DNA of 9,839 nt from Chitinophagia bacterium (lineage in GTDB: Bacteria > Bacteroidota > Bacteroidia > Chitinophagales > Chitinophagaceae), in NCBI GenBank assembly GCA_010027295.1, contig RGVM01000055.1:1-9839 (forward strand), given 5' to 3'. This document shows positions 1 through 6,864 of the stretch, in pieces. The notes under the pieces were generated by a model. It was not told the origin of the DNA, made no database searches, and worked only from the letters and a program-made list of their open reading frames with translations. Within the stretch, counting starts at the first letter, position 1. Each line of letters starts with the position of its first letter. The position numbers were made by a program, and so were the translations under genes.

Positions 1-821
1 ATGACCATCTGCGCACTGGCGATACGATCGACGTCCTCCCACCCATGGGCCGCTTCTGCCCCGAACTGCCCAGCGAGGGACGACGGACCTATGTGGCCTT
101 CGCAGCCGGCAGCGGCATCACCCCCGTCTTCTCCATCCTCTCCCACACCCTGGCCACCAACCCCGACAGCCGCTTCCTCCTCGTCTACGGCAACCGCGAC
201 AGCCGCCATATCATCTTCCGCGAACAACTGGAAGCCCTCAAGAACCGATACCTGCAAAGACTCCAGGTCATACATGTCCTGAGCCGCGAGCAAAGGGATG
301 CGGACCTCCACACCGGCCGCATCGACGCCGCCACCTGCGAGGCCATCGACAAGTCCATTCTGCCCCTGGCAACCGTCGACGACTTCTTCCTATGCGGACC
401 CTCCGGCATGGTAGAATCCGTCGACGAGTACCTGAAAGCCAAAGGCATCGATACCGCACGCATCCATACCGAACGCTTCCACGCCCCCGGCGACGGTAAA
501 CCCGCGACAGCCCCGTCCGACGGCCCCGCCCGACAAACCTCCCACAGCGTCTCCCTCCGACTCGACGGCACCCTCTTCCGCTTCGATGCCCCCGGCCAGG
601 GCGAGACCCTCCTCGACGCCGCCATCCGCCAGGGCATCGACCTGCCCTTCGCCTGTAAGGGCGGCATGTGCGGCACCTGCCGCGCCAGACTCCTCTCCGG
701 CCATGTCCAAATGGACCAACACTTCGCCCTCGAACCCGAGGAACTCCACCAGGGCTTCATCCTCACCTGCCAGAGCCACCCCAGGACACCGGAACTCACC
801 ATCGACTTCGACGCCCGCTGA
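1..821 (+). CDS. paaE: Phenylacetyl-CoA epoxidase reductase subunit PaaE (5' truncated by window)
   Basis: This is the electron-transfer subunit of the 1,2-phenylacetyl-CoA epoxidase. It passes electrons from NADPH through FAD and a [2Fe-2S] centre to the PaaA di-iron site. The reading frame is open from base 3 to the TGA at 819-821, so 272 codons are visible and the start lies upstream; full-length PaaE is about 350-360 residues, so part of the FAD domain is missing. Visible in order: the end of the FAD-binding barrel (GDTIDVLPPMGRF), the nucleotide-binding domain (AAGSGITP near 105-125 and LCGPSGM near 390-412), and a C-terminal plant-type ferredoxin domain with four cysteines in the pattern C-x4-C-x2-C-x29-C (codons 654-656 to 768-770). 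Here paaE precedes paaA, whereas in E. coli it follows paaD. Family assignment is secure because of the context; the isolated sequence could be another ferredoxin-NADP reductase/ferredoxin fusion. Confidence 0.93.
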   Translation, partial: DHLRTGDTIDVLPPMGRFCPELPSEGRRTYVAFAAGSGITPVFSILSHTLATNPDSRFLLVYGNRDSRHIIFREQLEALKNRYLQRLQVIHVLSREQRDADLHTGRIDAATCEAIDKSILPLATVDDFFLCGPSGMVESVDEYLKAKGIDTARIHTERFHAPGDGKPATAPSDGPARQTSHSVSLRLDGTLFRFDAPGQGETLLDAAIRQGIDLPFACKGGMCGTCRARLLSGHVQMDQHFALEPEELHQGFILTCQSHPRTPELTIDFDAR

Positions 822-839
822 CAGGGCCCCGGCAAGGTG

Positions 840-853
840 CTAACATCTGTTAG
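840..853. promoter_or_regulatory. Palindromic operator candidate upstream of paaA (PaaR/TetR-like)
   Basis: CTAACA-TC-TGTTAG is a perfect inverted repeat with 6-bp arms and a 2-bp centre. It lies in the 114-bp gap between paaE and paaA and overlaps the place where the -33 element of the promoter below would sit. From memory, the TetR-family repressor PaaR of Thermus, which responds to phenylacetyl-CoA, binds CNAACGNNCGTTNG. This site has the same length and outer bases and differs at two symmetric positions. A repressor site controlling paaA onward is therefore an inference. No regulator gene is in the window. Confidence 0.5.
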
Positions 854-880
854 TTTTATTGTGCCTGATGGGTATCTTTG
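850..880 (+). promoter_or_regulatory. Bacteroidota-type promoter for paaA onward
   Basis: TATCTTTG at 873-880 matches the Bacteroidota -7 consensus TAnnTTTG exactly. A weak -33 candidate, TTAG at 850-853, lies 19 bases upstream, which is the expected spacing. The local sequence is AT-richer than the flanking genes. Transcription would start a few bases after 880 and give a leader of roughly 50 bases before the paaA start at 936. The leader contains a small GGGAA/TTCCC stem (913-917 with 927-931) just ahead of the start codon, of unknown relevance. Confidence 0.55.
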
Positions 881-935
881 CAGGGTTCCCAAGGGTTCTG
901 CGAAGACCGACAGGGAAAAACGACAATTCCCCAAG

Positions 936-1865
936 ATGGAGAAGCAATTCGAAGAGAAGTTAGAAGGAGAAGTGCGGATCGAGCCCCGCGACTGGATGCC
1001 GGAGGCCTATCGGCGGACGCTGGTCCGACAGATCAGCCAGCACGCACACAGCGAGATCGTGGGGATGCTGCCGGAAGGCGCCTGGATCACCCGCGCACCC
1101 ACGCTCAAGCGCAAAGCCATCCTCCTCGCCAAGGTGCAGGACGAGGCCGGCCACGGCCTCTACCTCTATGCCGCCGCCGAGACGCTGGGCGTCAGCCGCG
1201 CCACCCTGGTCGCCGACCTCCTCGCCGGGAAGGCCAAGTACTCCTCCATCTTCAACTACCCCACCCTCAGCTGGGCCGACATCGGCGCCATCGGGTGGCT
1301 GGTCGACGGCGCCGCCATCATGAACCAGGTCATGCTCTGCCGAACCTCCTACGGACCCTATGCCCGCGCCATGGTACGCATCTGCAAGGAGGAGAGCTTC
1401 CACCAGCGCCAGGGCTTCGAGTCGCTCCTCGTCCTCAGCCGCGGCTCGGCCGAACAACGCACCATGTGCCAGGACGCCATCAACCGCTGGTGGTGGCCCT
1501 CCCTCATGATGTTCGGCCCGCGCGACAGCGAATCCACCCATTCCGACCAGAGCATGAAGTGGAAGATCAAACGCATGTCCAATGACGAGCTGCGCCAACG
1601 GTTCGTCGACATGATCGCCGAACAGGTCAAGGTCCTCGGCATGAGCCTGCCCGACCCCGACCTCCGCTGGAACGAGGAGCGCGGGCACTACGACTTCGGC
1701 GAGATCGACTGGGACGAATTCTGGAAGGTCGTCAAGGGCGACGGACCCTGCAACCGCGAACGGCTGGAAACCCGCCGCGAGGCCCACACCGAAGGCGCCT
1801 GGGTGCGGGAAGCCGCCCTGGCCCACGCCCGCAAGAAGGCCGCCCGACCCGCAGACGCCGCATAA
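936..1865 (+). CDS. paaA: 1,2-phenylacetyl-CoA epoxidase subunit A (catalytic)
   Basis: This is the catalytic oxygenase subunit. It carries a ferritin-like di-iron centre that inserts one oxygen atom into the aromatic ring of phenylacetyl-CoA; it works with PaaC, PaaB and the reductase PaaE in the cytoplasm. The ATG at 936 gives 309 residues, the same length as E. coli PaaA. The frame is open back to a GTG at 837, but that stretch overlaps the promoter and does not look like the family. Characteristic segments are [14 protein letters not shown] (Glu40), [11 protein letters not shown] (Glu70, His73) and [13 protein letters not shown] (Glu152/153, His156), consistent with the E / ExxH / ExxH di-iron ligand pattern. 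The C-terminus is rich in Ala, Arg and Lys. paaB begins 11 bases downstream. The start is preceded by A-rich sequence without a Shine-Dalgarno site. Confidence 0.97.
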   Translation: MEKQFEEKLEGEVRIEPRDWMPEAYRRTLVRQISQHAHSEIVGMLPEGAWITRAPTLKRKAILLAKVQDEAGHGLYLYAAAETLGVSRATLVADLLAGKAKYSSIFNYPTLSWADIGAIGWLVDGAAIMNQVMLCRTSYGPYARAMVRICKEESFHQRQGFESLLVLSRGSAEQRTMCQDAINRWWWPSLMMFGPRDSESTHSDQSMKWKIKRMSNDELRQRFVDMIAEQVKVLGMSLPDPDLRWNEERGHYDFGEIDWDEFWKVVKGDGPCNRERLETRREAHTEGAWVREAALAHARKKAARPADAA

Positions 1866-1876
1866 AACTCGACAAC

Positions 1877-2248
1877 ATGGCATTCCAAATCAGGAGACTG
1901 CTCTACGGCGACATCCCCGGCGGCGAGACCGGCGGCGGCCCCGCAAACCCCCAGCCAGCGCCAGACAGCAGCGAGTGGCCTCTGTGGGAGGTCTTCATCC
2001 GCAGCCGGCAGGGTCTCGACCACAAACATGTCGGAAGCCTTCACGCCGCCGATGCGCGCATGGCCGTGGAGAACGCACGCGACGTCTATACCCGTCGCAT
2101 GGAAGGCGTCAGCATCTGGGTCGTGGAGAGCCGCCACATCCACGCATCCCAACCTGAAGAGGCGGGACCCTTCTACGACCCCGCCGCCGACAAGGCCTAC
2201 CGCCACCCCACCTTCTACGACCTGCCCAAAGAAATCGACCACATGTGA
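1877..2248 (+). CDS. paaB: 1,2-phenylacetyl-CoA epoxidase subunit B
   Basis: PaaB is a small subunit that bridges the PaaAC heterodimers and is needed for an active epoxidase complex. The diagnostic core runs from about residue 34: WPLWEVFIRSRQGLDHKHVG, then SLHAADARMAVENARDVYTR, then EGVSIWVVESRHI, and YRHPTFYDLP near the end. The predicted protein is 123 residues, longer than the roughly 95 usual for the family. The extra ~33 N-terminal residues are rich in Gly and Pro and start MAFQIRRLLYGDIPGG; no other ATG or GTG lies between 1877 and the conserved Trp, so the extension is either real or the start codon is atypical. It lies 11 bases after paaA and 20 bases before the preferred paaC start. 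Confidence 0.95.
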   Translation: MAFQIRRLLYGDIPGGETGGGPANPQPAPDSSEWPLWEVFIRSRQGLDHKHVGSLHAADARMAVENARDVYTRRMEGVSIWVVESRHIHASQPEEAGPFYDPAADKAYRHPTFYDLPKEIDHM

Positions 2249-2268
2249 TACCCCGGCACCTGCCGCCC

Positions 2269-3036
2269 ATGGAAGCCCGACACGAATACCTCCTGCACCT
2301 CGCCGACAACGCCCTCGTCCTCGGCCACCGCAACAGCGAATGGTGCGGACACGGTCCCGAACTCGAACAAGACATAGCCCTCACCAACCTCTCCCTCGAC
2401 CTGCTCGGACAGGCCAGGCTCCTCTACCAGCACGCCGCCAACGGCATCGGAGAAGGCGCCACCGAGGATACCCTCGCCTTCCTCAGGGATGCGTCCGACT
2501 ACCGCAACCTGATACTGCTGGAACTGCCCCGAGGCGACTGGGGACTGACTATCCTCCGACAATACCTCTTCAGCGAGTTCTCCCTCCTGCAGTACCAAGC
2601 CCTGCAGGGGTCCACCGACACGCAACTCGCCGCCATCGCCGCCAAGGCCATCCCCGAAGTGACCTACCACCGGCGATGGGCGAGGGACTGGGTCGTCCGA
2701 CTCGGCGACGGGACCGAGGAGAGCCATACCCGCATGGAGTCGGCACTGGCTACGCTCCAACCCCACCTCGGAGAACTGTTCAGCCCGGCCGACTTTGAGC
2801 GCACCGTCACGGAGAGGGGAATCGGCATCGACCCCTCCACGCTCCGGTCCGAATGGACCCTGCGGGTACGGCAGACCCTAGATGAGGCCGACCTTGCCGT
2901 AGACCTCTCAAGCCTCGCGACCCCCTCGAACCATACAGGGATGGACGGTAAGTTGGGCCGTCACACCGAAGACCTCGTCCGGCTCCTGGCCGAGATGCAA
3001 ACCCTCCAAAGGACCTATCCCGGCAACGAATGGTGA
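2269..3036 (+). CDS. paaC: 1,2-phenylacetyl-CoA epoxidase subunit C (structural)
   Basis: PaaC is the partner of PaaA: a ferritin-like four-helix protein known in the family to have lost the metal ligands and to act as a structural subunit of the oxygenase. Recognisable segments are LADNALVLGHRNSEWCGHGP (residues 11-30), LTNLSLDLLGQARLLYQHAA (38-57) and YRNLILLELPRGDWGLTILR (78-97), followed by EVTYHRRWARDWV. The ATG at 2269 gives 255 residues and places ten residues before the LADN motif, as in E. coli PaaC (248 residues). A GTG at 2245, overlapping the paaB stop as GTGA, would add eight residues and allow translational coupling, so it remains possible. The 3' end overlaps paaD by 7 bases. 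Confidence 0.95.
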   Translation: MEARHEYLLHLADNALVLGHRNSEWCGHGPELEQDIALTNLSLDLLGQARLLYQHAANGIGEGATEDTLAFLRDASDYRNLILLELPRGDWGLTILRQYLFSEFSLLQYQALQGSTDTQLAAIAAKAIPEVTYHRRWARDWVVRLGDGTEESHTRMESALATLQPHLGELFSPADFERTVTERGIGIDPSTLRSEWTLRVRQTLDEADLAVDLSSLATPSNHTGMDGKLGRHTEDLVRLLAEMQTLQRTYPGNEW

Positions 3037-3575
3037 ACCCTTCCGACATGGTACGGGACGGTCAGGACCAGCCTTCCCTGGATGACATCCGCCGGATCCT
3101 CGCCAGGGTGATAGACCCCGAGATCCCCGTCCTCTCCATCCTCGACCTCGGCATCCTGCGCGATGTCGCGCGCACCGATATCGGCGGTGGCCGCATCGGA
3201 TGGCGCATCACCCTCACCCCCACCTTCTCGGGCTGTCCGGCCACCGACATGATCGCGCAACTGGTGCGCATGGCCCTCTATGCCGCCGATGTCACGGACT
3301 TCGTCCTGGAGACTTCTCTCGCCCCGCCCTGGACGACCGACTGGATCACGGCCGAAGGCCGGGAGAAACTGAGGGCCTACGGGATCGCCCCGCCGGAGGC
3401 AGGGCCCGGCGACGGACCCGTCCCCTGTCCGCGTTGCGGCTCCTCCGACACCCGCCTGCTGAGCGAGTTCGGCTCCACCCCCTGCAAGGCGCTGCGCCAG
3501 TGCGGGGAATGCCTGGAACCCTTCGACCATTTCAAATGTCACGGACGGAGTTCGGGCGCCTTCGGAATGACCTAA
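3030..3575 (+). CDS. paaD: PaaD, DUF59/MIP18-type iron-sulfur assembly factor with C-terminal zinc-ribbon-like region
   Basis: PaaD is required for an active phenylacetyl-CoA epoxidase and is thought to help mature or insert the iron-sulfur cluster of PaaE. The N-terminal DUF59 domain shows VIDPEIPVLSILDLGILRDV (residues 28-46) and TPTFSGCPATDMIAQLV with the family cysteine (Cys69). The C-terminal part has C133-x2-C136, Cys152, C158-x2-C161 and Cys170, in the family signature FGSTPCKALRQCGECLEPFD, which probably binds a metal. Length is 181 residues against about 165 in E. coli. The ATG at 3030 overlaps the end of paaC by 7 bases; an ATG at 3048 is an alternative start. paaG follows after 22 bases. 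Confidence 0.95.
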   Translation: MVNPSDMVRDGQDQPSLDDIRRILARVIDPEIPVLSILDLGILRDVARTDIGGGRIGWRITLTPTFSGCPATDMIAQLVRMALYAADVTDFVLETSLAPPWTTDWITAEGREKLRAYGIAPPEAGPGDGPVPCPRCGSSDTRLLSEFGSTPCKALRQCGECLEPFDHFKCHGRSSGAFGMT

Positions 3576-3597
3576 CTTCGAACCCATCCCCCCAGAC

Positions 3598-4374
3598 ATG
3601 TCCACCATCCTCTTCGACATCGAAGACGGCGTCGCCCGCGTCACCCTCAACCGGCCCGACCGGCTCAACGCCTTCGACGGACCCACGGCCCGACTGCTGC
3701 AGGCGCGGCTCGACGAGTGCGCCAGCCTACATGAGGTGAGGGCCGTACTCATCACAGGCTCCGGCAAGGGCTTCTGTGCGGGGCAGGACCTCGCCGAAGT
3801 GGCCGACCCGAAGGGGCCGCCCATGTCGACCATCCTCGCCGAACACTACAACCCCGTCGTCAGGAAGATTCGCACCATGCCCAAGCCCGTGCTCGCCGCC
3901 GTCAATGGCGTCGCCGCAGGCGCCGGCGCCAACATCGCCCTCTGCTGCGACGTCGTCGTGGCCGCCCACTCCGCCTCCTTCATACAGGCCTTCTCCCTCG
4001 TGGGACTGATCCCCGACAGCGGCGGCACCTGGACGCTCCCCCGCCTCGTCGGTCGGCAGAAGGCCTCCGCCCTCATGATGCTGGGCGACAAGGTCGACGC
4101 CACCGAAGCCGAACGCATGGGAATGGTCTACCAGGTCATGCCCGACGATGGCTTCGCCGAAGCGGCCATGGCCCTCGCCCGACGCCTCGCCGCCCAGCCC
4201 ACCCGGGCGCTCGCCCTCACCAAGCATGCGCTCACGATGGGCGAGACACAGGACCTCGACGCCCAACTCGACCTGGAGGACAGGCTCCAGCAGGAGGCCG
4301 CCGACACCTACGACCACCGCGAAGGCGTCGATGCCTTCCTCGCCAAGCGGAAACCCTTGTTCCGCGGCAGCTGA
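3598..4374 (+). CDS. paaG: 2-(1,2-epoxy-1,2-dihydrophenyl)acetyl-CoA isomerase PaaG
   Basis: This is a crotonase-family enzyme that converts the ring epoxide made by PaaABCE into the seven-membered oxepin-CoA, the substrate for ring opening by PaaZ. The 258-residue protein shows LNRPDRLNAF (17-26), the CoA/oxyanion segments GKGFCAGQDL (56-65) and VNGVAAGAGANIAL (102-115), then FSLVGLIPDSGGTWTLPRLV (132-151). Asp140 in IPDSGGTW matches the acid of PaaG; a generic enoyl-CoA hydratase would have the Glu pair instead. The C-terminal YDHREGVDAFLAKRKPLF is also typical. Its place after paaD agrees with PaaG rather than PaaF or another hydratase. Confidence 0.93.
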   Translation: MSTILFDIEDGVARVTLNRPDRLNAFDGPTARLLQARLDECASLHEVRAVLITGSGKGFCAGQDLAEVADPKGPPMSTILAEHYNPVVRKIRTMPKPVLAAVNGVAAGAGANIALCCDVVVAAHSASFIQAFSLVGLIPDSGGTWTLPRLVGRQKASALMMLGDKVDATEAERMGMVYQVMPDDGFAEAAMALARRLAAQPTRALALTKHALTMGETQDLDAQLDLEDRLQQEAADTYDHREGVDAFLAKRKPLFRGS

Positions 4375-4420
4375 CGAGGCCGCCTACCCACGTGTACGTA
4401 TAACCGAAAATATTGCCAGC

Positions 4421-4864
4421 ATGGACAAGCTTCAACAGGGGATGCCCCGCCAGGTCGTTGACAGGATGATGCAGGAGGACCGCTTCAGCCGTTGGCTGGG
4501 CGTGGAGGTGCTAGAGGTATCCGAAGGCTACAGCCGCATCCGGATGACCATACGGGAGGAGATGCTCAACGGCTTCGGTATCGTGCACGGAGGGGTGCCC
4601 TTCTCGCTGGCCGACAGTGCCTTCGCCTTCGCCTGCAACAACCGCAACAACATCTCCGTCGCCCTCGACGCCAACATGTCGTTCATCAAGCCCATGCACC
4701 CGGGCGACACGGTCATCGCCGAGGCCCGGGAGGTCCACAACGGACGCAGTACGGGCGTGTACCTCATCACCCTCACCAACCAGCGGGAGGAGCAGGTGGG
4801 TCTCTTCAAGGGCACCTGCTTCCGAACGGGAAAGCCGCTCATCGGCGCGCCCGCATCCCTCTGA
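4421..4864 (+). CDS. paaI: Hotdog-fold acyl-CoA thioesterase PaaI
   Basis: PaaI is a cytoplasmic hotdog thioesterase that hydrolyses aryl-CoA dead-end products such as hydroxyphenylacetyl-CoA and so recycles CoA. From the ATG at 4421 the protein has 147 residues, close to E. coli PaaI (140). The active-site stretch is NGFGIVHGGVPFSLADSAFA (residues 50-69), with HGG at 56-58 and the catalytic Asp at 65. SVALDANMSFIKPMHPGDTV follows, as in the family. The frame is open upstream into paaG, but that part is out-of-frame paaG sequence. The 46-base gap before it is AT-richer than its surroundings and contains no clear promoter. An ATG at 4442 is a possible later start. Confidence 0.92.
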   Translation: MDKLQQGMPRQVVDRMMQEDRFSRWLGVEVLEVSEGYSRIRMTIREEMLNGFGIVHGGVPFSLADSAFAFACNNRNNISVALDANMSFIKPMHPGDTVIAEAREVHNGRSTGVYLITLTNQREEQVGLFKGTCFRTGKPLIGAPASL

Positions 4865-4876
4865 AACACCCGAAGG

Positions 4877-5470
4877 ATGTTCTACGCCTTCCGCGGCTTC
4901 CGTCCCGTGGCCGACCCCTCCGCCTTCGTGCATCCGCAAGCCTGCGTGACGGGTGACGTCGTCATCGGGCGCAACGTCTATATCGGTCCGGGGGCAGCCC
5001 TGCGCGGCGACTGGGGATCGATCCGGATCGAAGACGGCTGCAACGTGCAGGAGAACGTCACCCTCCACATGTTCCCCGGCATGACGGTACACCTCATGGA
5101 GGGCGCGCATATCGGCCACGGCGCCGTCATACACGGCGCCACCATCGGCCGCAACTGCCTCGTGGGCATGAACGCCGTCCTGATGGACCACGTCGTCCTC
5201 GGCGACGAGTGCATCGTCGGTGCCCTCTCCTTCGTGGGGGAGGGACAGTCCTTCGAAGCCCGCAGCCTGCTCGTCGGGAACCCCGCCCGGAAGATCCGGG
5301 AGGTCAGCGACGAGATGGTCGCCTGGAAATCGAAAGGCACCGCCCTGTACCAGGCCCTTCCGGCCGAGATGCGGGTCCACTGGCAAGCCTGCGAGCCGCT
5401 CGAACGGCCGGAGACGGACAGGCCCGCCCGGGAGACCCTCCTCGAAACCTGGCACCGCATCCGACGGTAA
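4877..5470 (+). CDS. paaY: PaaY, left-handed beta-helix (gamma-carbonic-anhydrase-like) thioesterase
   Basis: PaaY is a trimeric hexapeptide-repeat protein with the gamma-carbonic anhydrase fold; in the phenylacetate pathway it is reported to hydrolyse a spontaneous ring-rearranged CoA by-product and so protect the cell. The 197 residues equal the family length (E. coli 196). Hexapeptide repeats run from about residue 20 to 145, including GDVVIGRNVYIGPGAALRGD, NVQENVTLHMFPG and GHGAVIHGATIGRNCLVGMN. His64, His81 and His86 are the probable metal ligands. The last 50 residues form a charged helical tail, also typical. It starts 12 bases after paaI and is the last gene of the operon before a hairpin. 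Confidence 0.92.
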   Translation: MFYAFRGFRPVADPSAFVHPQACVTGDVVIGRNVYIGPGAALRGDWGSIRIEDGCNVQENVTLHMFPGMTVHLMEGAHIGHGAVIHGATIGRNCLVGMNAVLMDHVVLGDECIVGALSFVGEGQSFEARSLLVGNPARKIREVSDEMVAWKSKGTALYQALPAEMRVHWQACEPLERPETDRPARETLLETWHRIRR

Positions 5471-5487
5471 CCCGGCGGATCCCGAAT

Positions 5488-5504
5488 AGGCCCGCGCCGG
5501 GCTT
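5488..5504 (+). terminator. Probable terminator hairpin after paaY
   Basis: AGGCCCG-CGC-CGGGCTT forms a 7-bp stem (one G-U pair) with a 3-base loop, 17 bases after the paaY stop codon. It is followed by a moderately pyrimidine-rich stretch (TCTGACTATCTT), not a real T-tract. A competing larger stem pairs 5471-5477 (CCCGGCG) with 5495-5501 (CGCCGGG). It would separate the paa operon from obg. Termination efficiency cannot be judged because the U-run is poor. Confidence 0.4.
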
Positions 5505-5509
5505 CTGAC

Positions 5510-5517
5510 TATCTTGC
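5510..5517 (+). promoter_or_regulatory. Weak -7-like box upstream of obg
   Basis: TATCTTGC resembles the Bacteroidota TAnnTTTG box with one fixed position off, and lies 7 bases before the obg start. No TTTG-like -33 element is visible at the expected distance. If used, the transcript would be almost leaderless. Read-through from paaY is the alternative. Confidence 0.25.
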
Positions 5518-5524
5518 ACCCCGG

Positions 5525-6517
5525 ATGGAAAGATCCAACTTCGTCGACCAGATCCGCATCTACTGCCGCAGCGGCCATGGCGGAGCCGGCAGCCGGCATT
5601 TCATGCGCACCAAGTTCAACCCCATGGCGGGGCCCGACGGAGGCGACGGCGGCCGCGGCGGCCATATCGTCCTGCGCGGCAACCGCAACCTCTGGACCCT
5701 CCTCCACATGCGCTACTTCAAGAACGTGCATGCCGAAGACGGCCGCCCGGGCGACAAGAACAACATGACGGGCCGCGACGGGAAGGACGTCGTCCTCGAA
5801 GTGCCCCTGGGTACCATCGCCCTCGACGAGGAGTCGGGCGCCACGGAGGCCGAAATCCTCGAGGACGGACAGGAGGTCGTCTGGATACGCGGCGGGAAGG
5901 GAGGCCTCGGGAACCGCAACTTCGCCACCCCGACCAACCAGGCGCCCGACTACGCCCAGCCCGGCGAGGAAGGCTCCGAAGGCTGGAAGGTCCTTGAACT
6001 CAAAGTGCTCGCCGACGTAGGCCTGGTGGGCTTCCCCAACGCCGGCAAGTCGACCCTGCTCTCACGCATCACGGCCGCCAAGCCCAAGATCGCAGACTAC
6101 GCCTTCACCACCCTCACCCCGCAACTCGGCATGGTGGAATACCGCGACGGACGGTCCTTCTGCGTCGCCGACCTGCCCGGCATCATCGAAGGGGCCGCCG
6201 AAGGAAAGGGCCTCGGTCACCGCTTCCTCCGACATATCGAAAGGAACCCCGTGCTGCTCTTCCTCATACCCGCCGACAGCAAGGACCATCGGAAGGAATT
6301 CGATATCCTTCTCGGCGAACTCGGTCGCTACGACGAATCCCTCCTCGACAAGAAATTCCTCATCGCCGTCAGCAAGTCCGACATGCTCGACGAGGAACTC
6401 CGACAGGCCATCTCCGCCGAACTGCCGCCCGACATCCCGCGCGTCTTCATCTCATCGCTCGACGGACAGGGTCTGCAGCGTCTCAAGGACCTCCTCTGGG
6501 AGACGCTGAACGCCTAG
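5525..6517 (+). CDS. obg: GTPase Obg (CgtA)
   Basis: Obg is an essential GTPase that binds the large ribosomal subunit, acts in 50S assembly and in the stringent and stress responses. The 330-residue protein has the glycine-rich Obg domain at residues 1-158 (CRSGHGGAGSRHF, GPDGGDGGRGGHIVLRG, RGGKGGLGNRNFATPTNQAP) and then the G domain: G1 GFPNAGKST (169-177), G2 FTTLTPQ (194-200), G3 DLPGIIEGA (216-224), G4 SKSD (283-286, replacing NKxD) and G5 around SSLDGQGL (310-317). The C-terminal OCT domain is absent, as in many Obg proteins of this length. The SKSD variant is, as I recall, the usual Bacteroidota form. Its neighbour here is a catabolic operon rather than adk or rpmA. Confidence 0.97.
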   Translation: MERSNFVDQIRIYCRSGHGGAGSRHFMRTKFNPMAGPDGGDGGRGGHIVLRGNRNLWTLLHMRYFKNVHAEDGRPGDKNNMTGRDGKDVVLEVPLGTIALDEESGATEAEILEDGQEVVWIRGGKGGLGNRNFATPTNQAPDYAQPGEEGSEGWKVLELKVLADVGLVGFPNAGKSTLLSRITAAKPKIADYAFTTLTPQLGMVEYRDGRSFCVADLPGIIEGAAEGKGLGHRFLRHIERNPVLLFLIPADSKDHRKEFDILLGELGRYDESLLDKKFLIAVSKSDMLDEELRQAISAELPPDIPRVFISSLDGQGLQRLKDLLWETLNA

Positions 6518-6864
6518 GTCCCATCAACCGGGCCAGCGCCGTGAGAACCTTACACTGACCATCGACTGCATGGTTCCTTCGCATGTATTTGTCTGTTAAT
6601 CCGTAACTTACATGGACACGCCAACCAGGCAGCTGGACATGAAAAAGACAGCTCAAAGCCTCCAGCCCGGTTGTCTTGTCCTGTCAGCCTCGTGAGGCGG
6701 AAAAAGAAAATGACGAGAGCGGCTCTTCCGATGCCAAGGCGTCCGAAAAGCAGGCAGAAGCCATCGACTCCGGCGCGAAACGACAGGCAGAACGATACAA
6801 ACGCTGATGTTGGTCGGACAGATGGCGCTGAGCCTACATTAACCCTAACACCACCTTTCCCGGC
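6518..6864. other. Intergenic region between obg and the patatin gene
   Basis: This is a 347-bp gap with lower GC than its neighbours, especially around 6580-6620. Reading frames on both strands that cross it (for example - strand 6550-6870) do not resemble known proteins. It contains a TGTATTTG box at 6584-6591 (one fixed base off TAnnTTTG), a small GCCT-CGTG-AGGC stem near 6688-6699, and a possible remnant of a small lipoprotein gene described separately. No RNA gene, riboswitch or insertion-sequence end could be recognised. Confidence 0.5.
6639..6807 (+). pseudogene. Possible frameshifted remnant of a small lipoprotein gene
   Basis: An ATG at 6639 starts MKKTAQSLQPGCLVLSAS and stops at 6693-6695. 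The +1 frame is open from 6643 to the TGA at 6805-6807. It encodes VVLSCQPREAEKEND, continuing into a hydrophilic tail that includes KASEKQAEAIDSGAKRQAER and ends YKR. A basic MKK start, an LSC lipobox-like site and a short charged Glu/Lys/Ala tail are what one expects of a small exported lipoprotein, but they lie in two frames. One indel would join them. A TGTATTTG box lies 47 bases upstream. I know no family match. It could equally be chance, since the region is short; the hydrophobic stretch is poor for a signal peptide. Confidence 0.28.

Noticed and set aside
885..931. Riboswitch or attenuator in the paaA leader
   Set aside because: Only short GGGTTC repeats and a 5-bp GGGAA/TTCCC stem are present, which is too little structure to support a regulatory RNA.
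837..935. Upstream in-frame extension of paaA starting at a GTG at 837
   Set aside because: It runs through the palindrome and the TATCTTTG promoter, and the ATG at 936 gives exactly the family length of 309 residues.
960..1883. Long minus-strand open frame antisense to paaA, and similar long frames antisense to paaC, paaG, paaY and patatin
   Set aside because: These are shadows of GC-rich codon use in the real genes. They have low-complexity Gly/Val/Ala/Glu-rich translations and no family features.
4375..4420. AT-richer gap between paaG and paaI as an internal promoter
   Set aside because: No TAnnTTTG box or TTTG -33 element is present, and the gap is short within a same-strand operon.
6810..6842. 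Promoter for the patatin gene (TTGG at 6810-6813, then TACATTAA at 6835-6842 at 21-base spacing)
   Set aside because: The -7 candidate misses two of the six fixed bases of TAnnTTTG, so it was not listed as a feature, although the position would be right.
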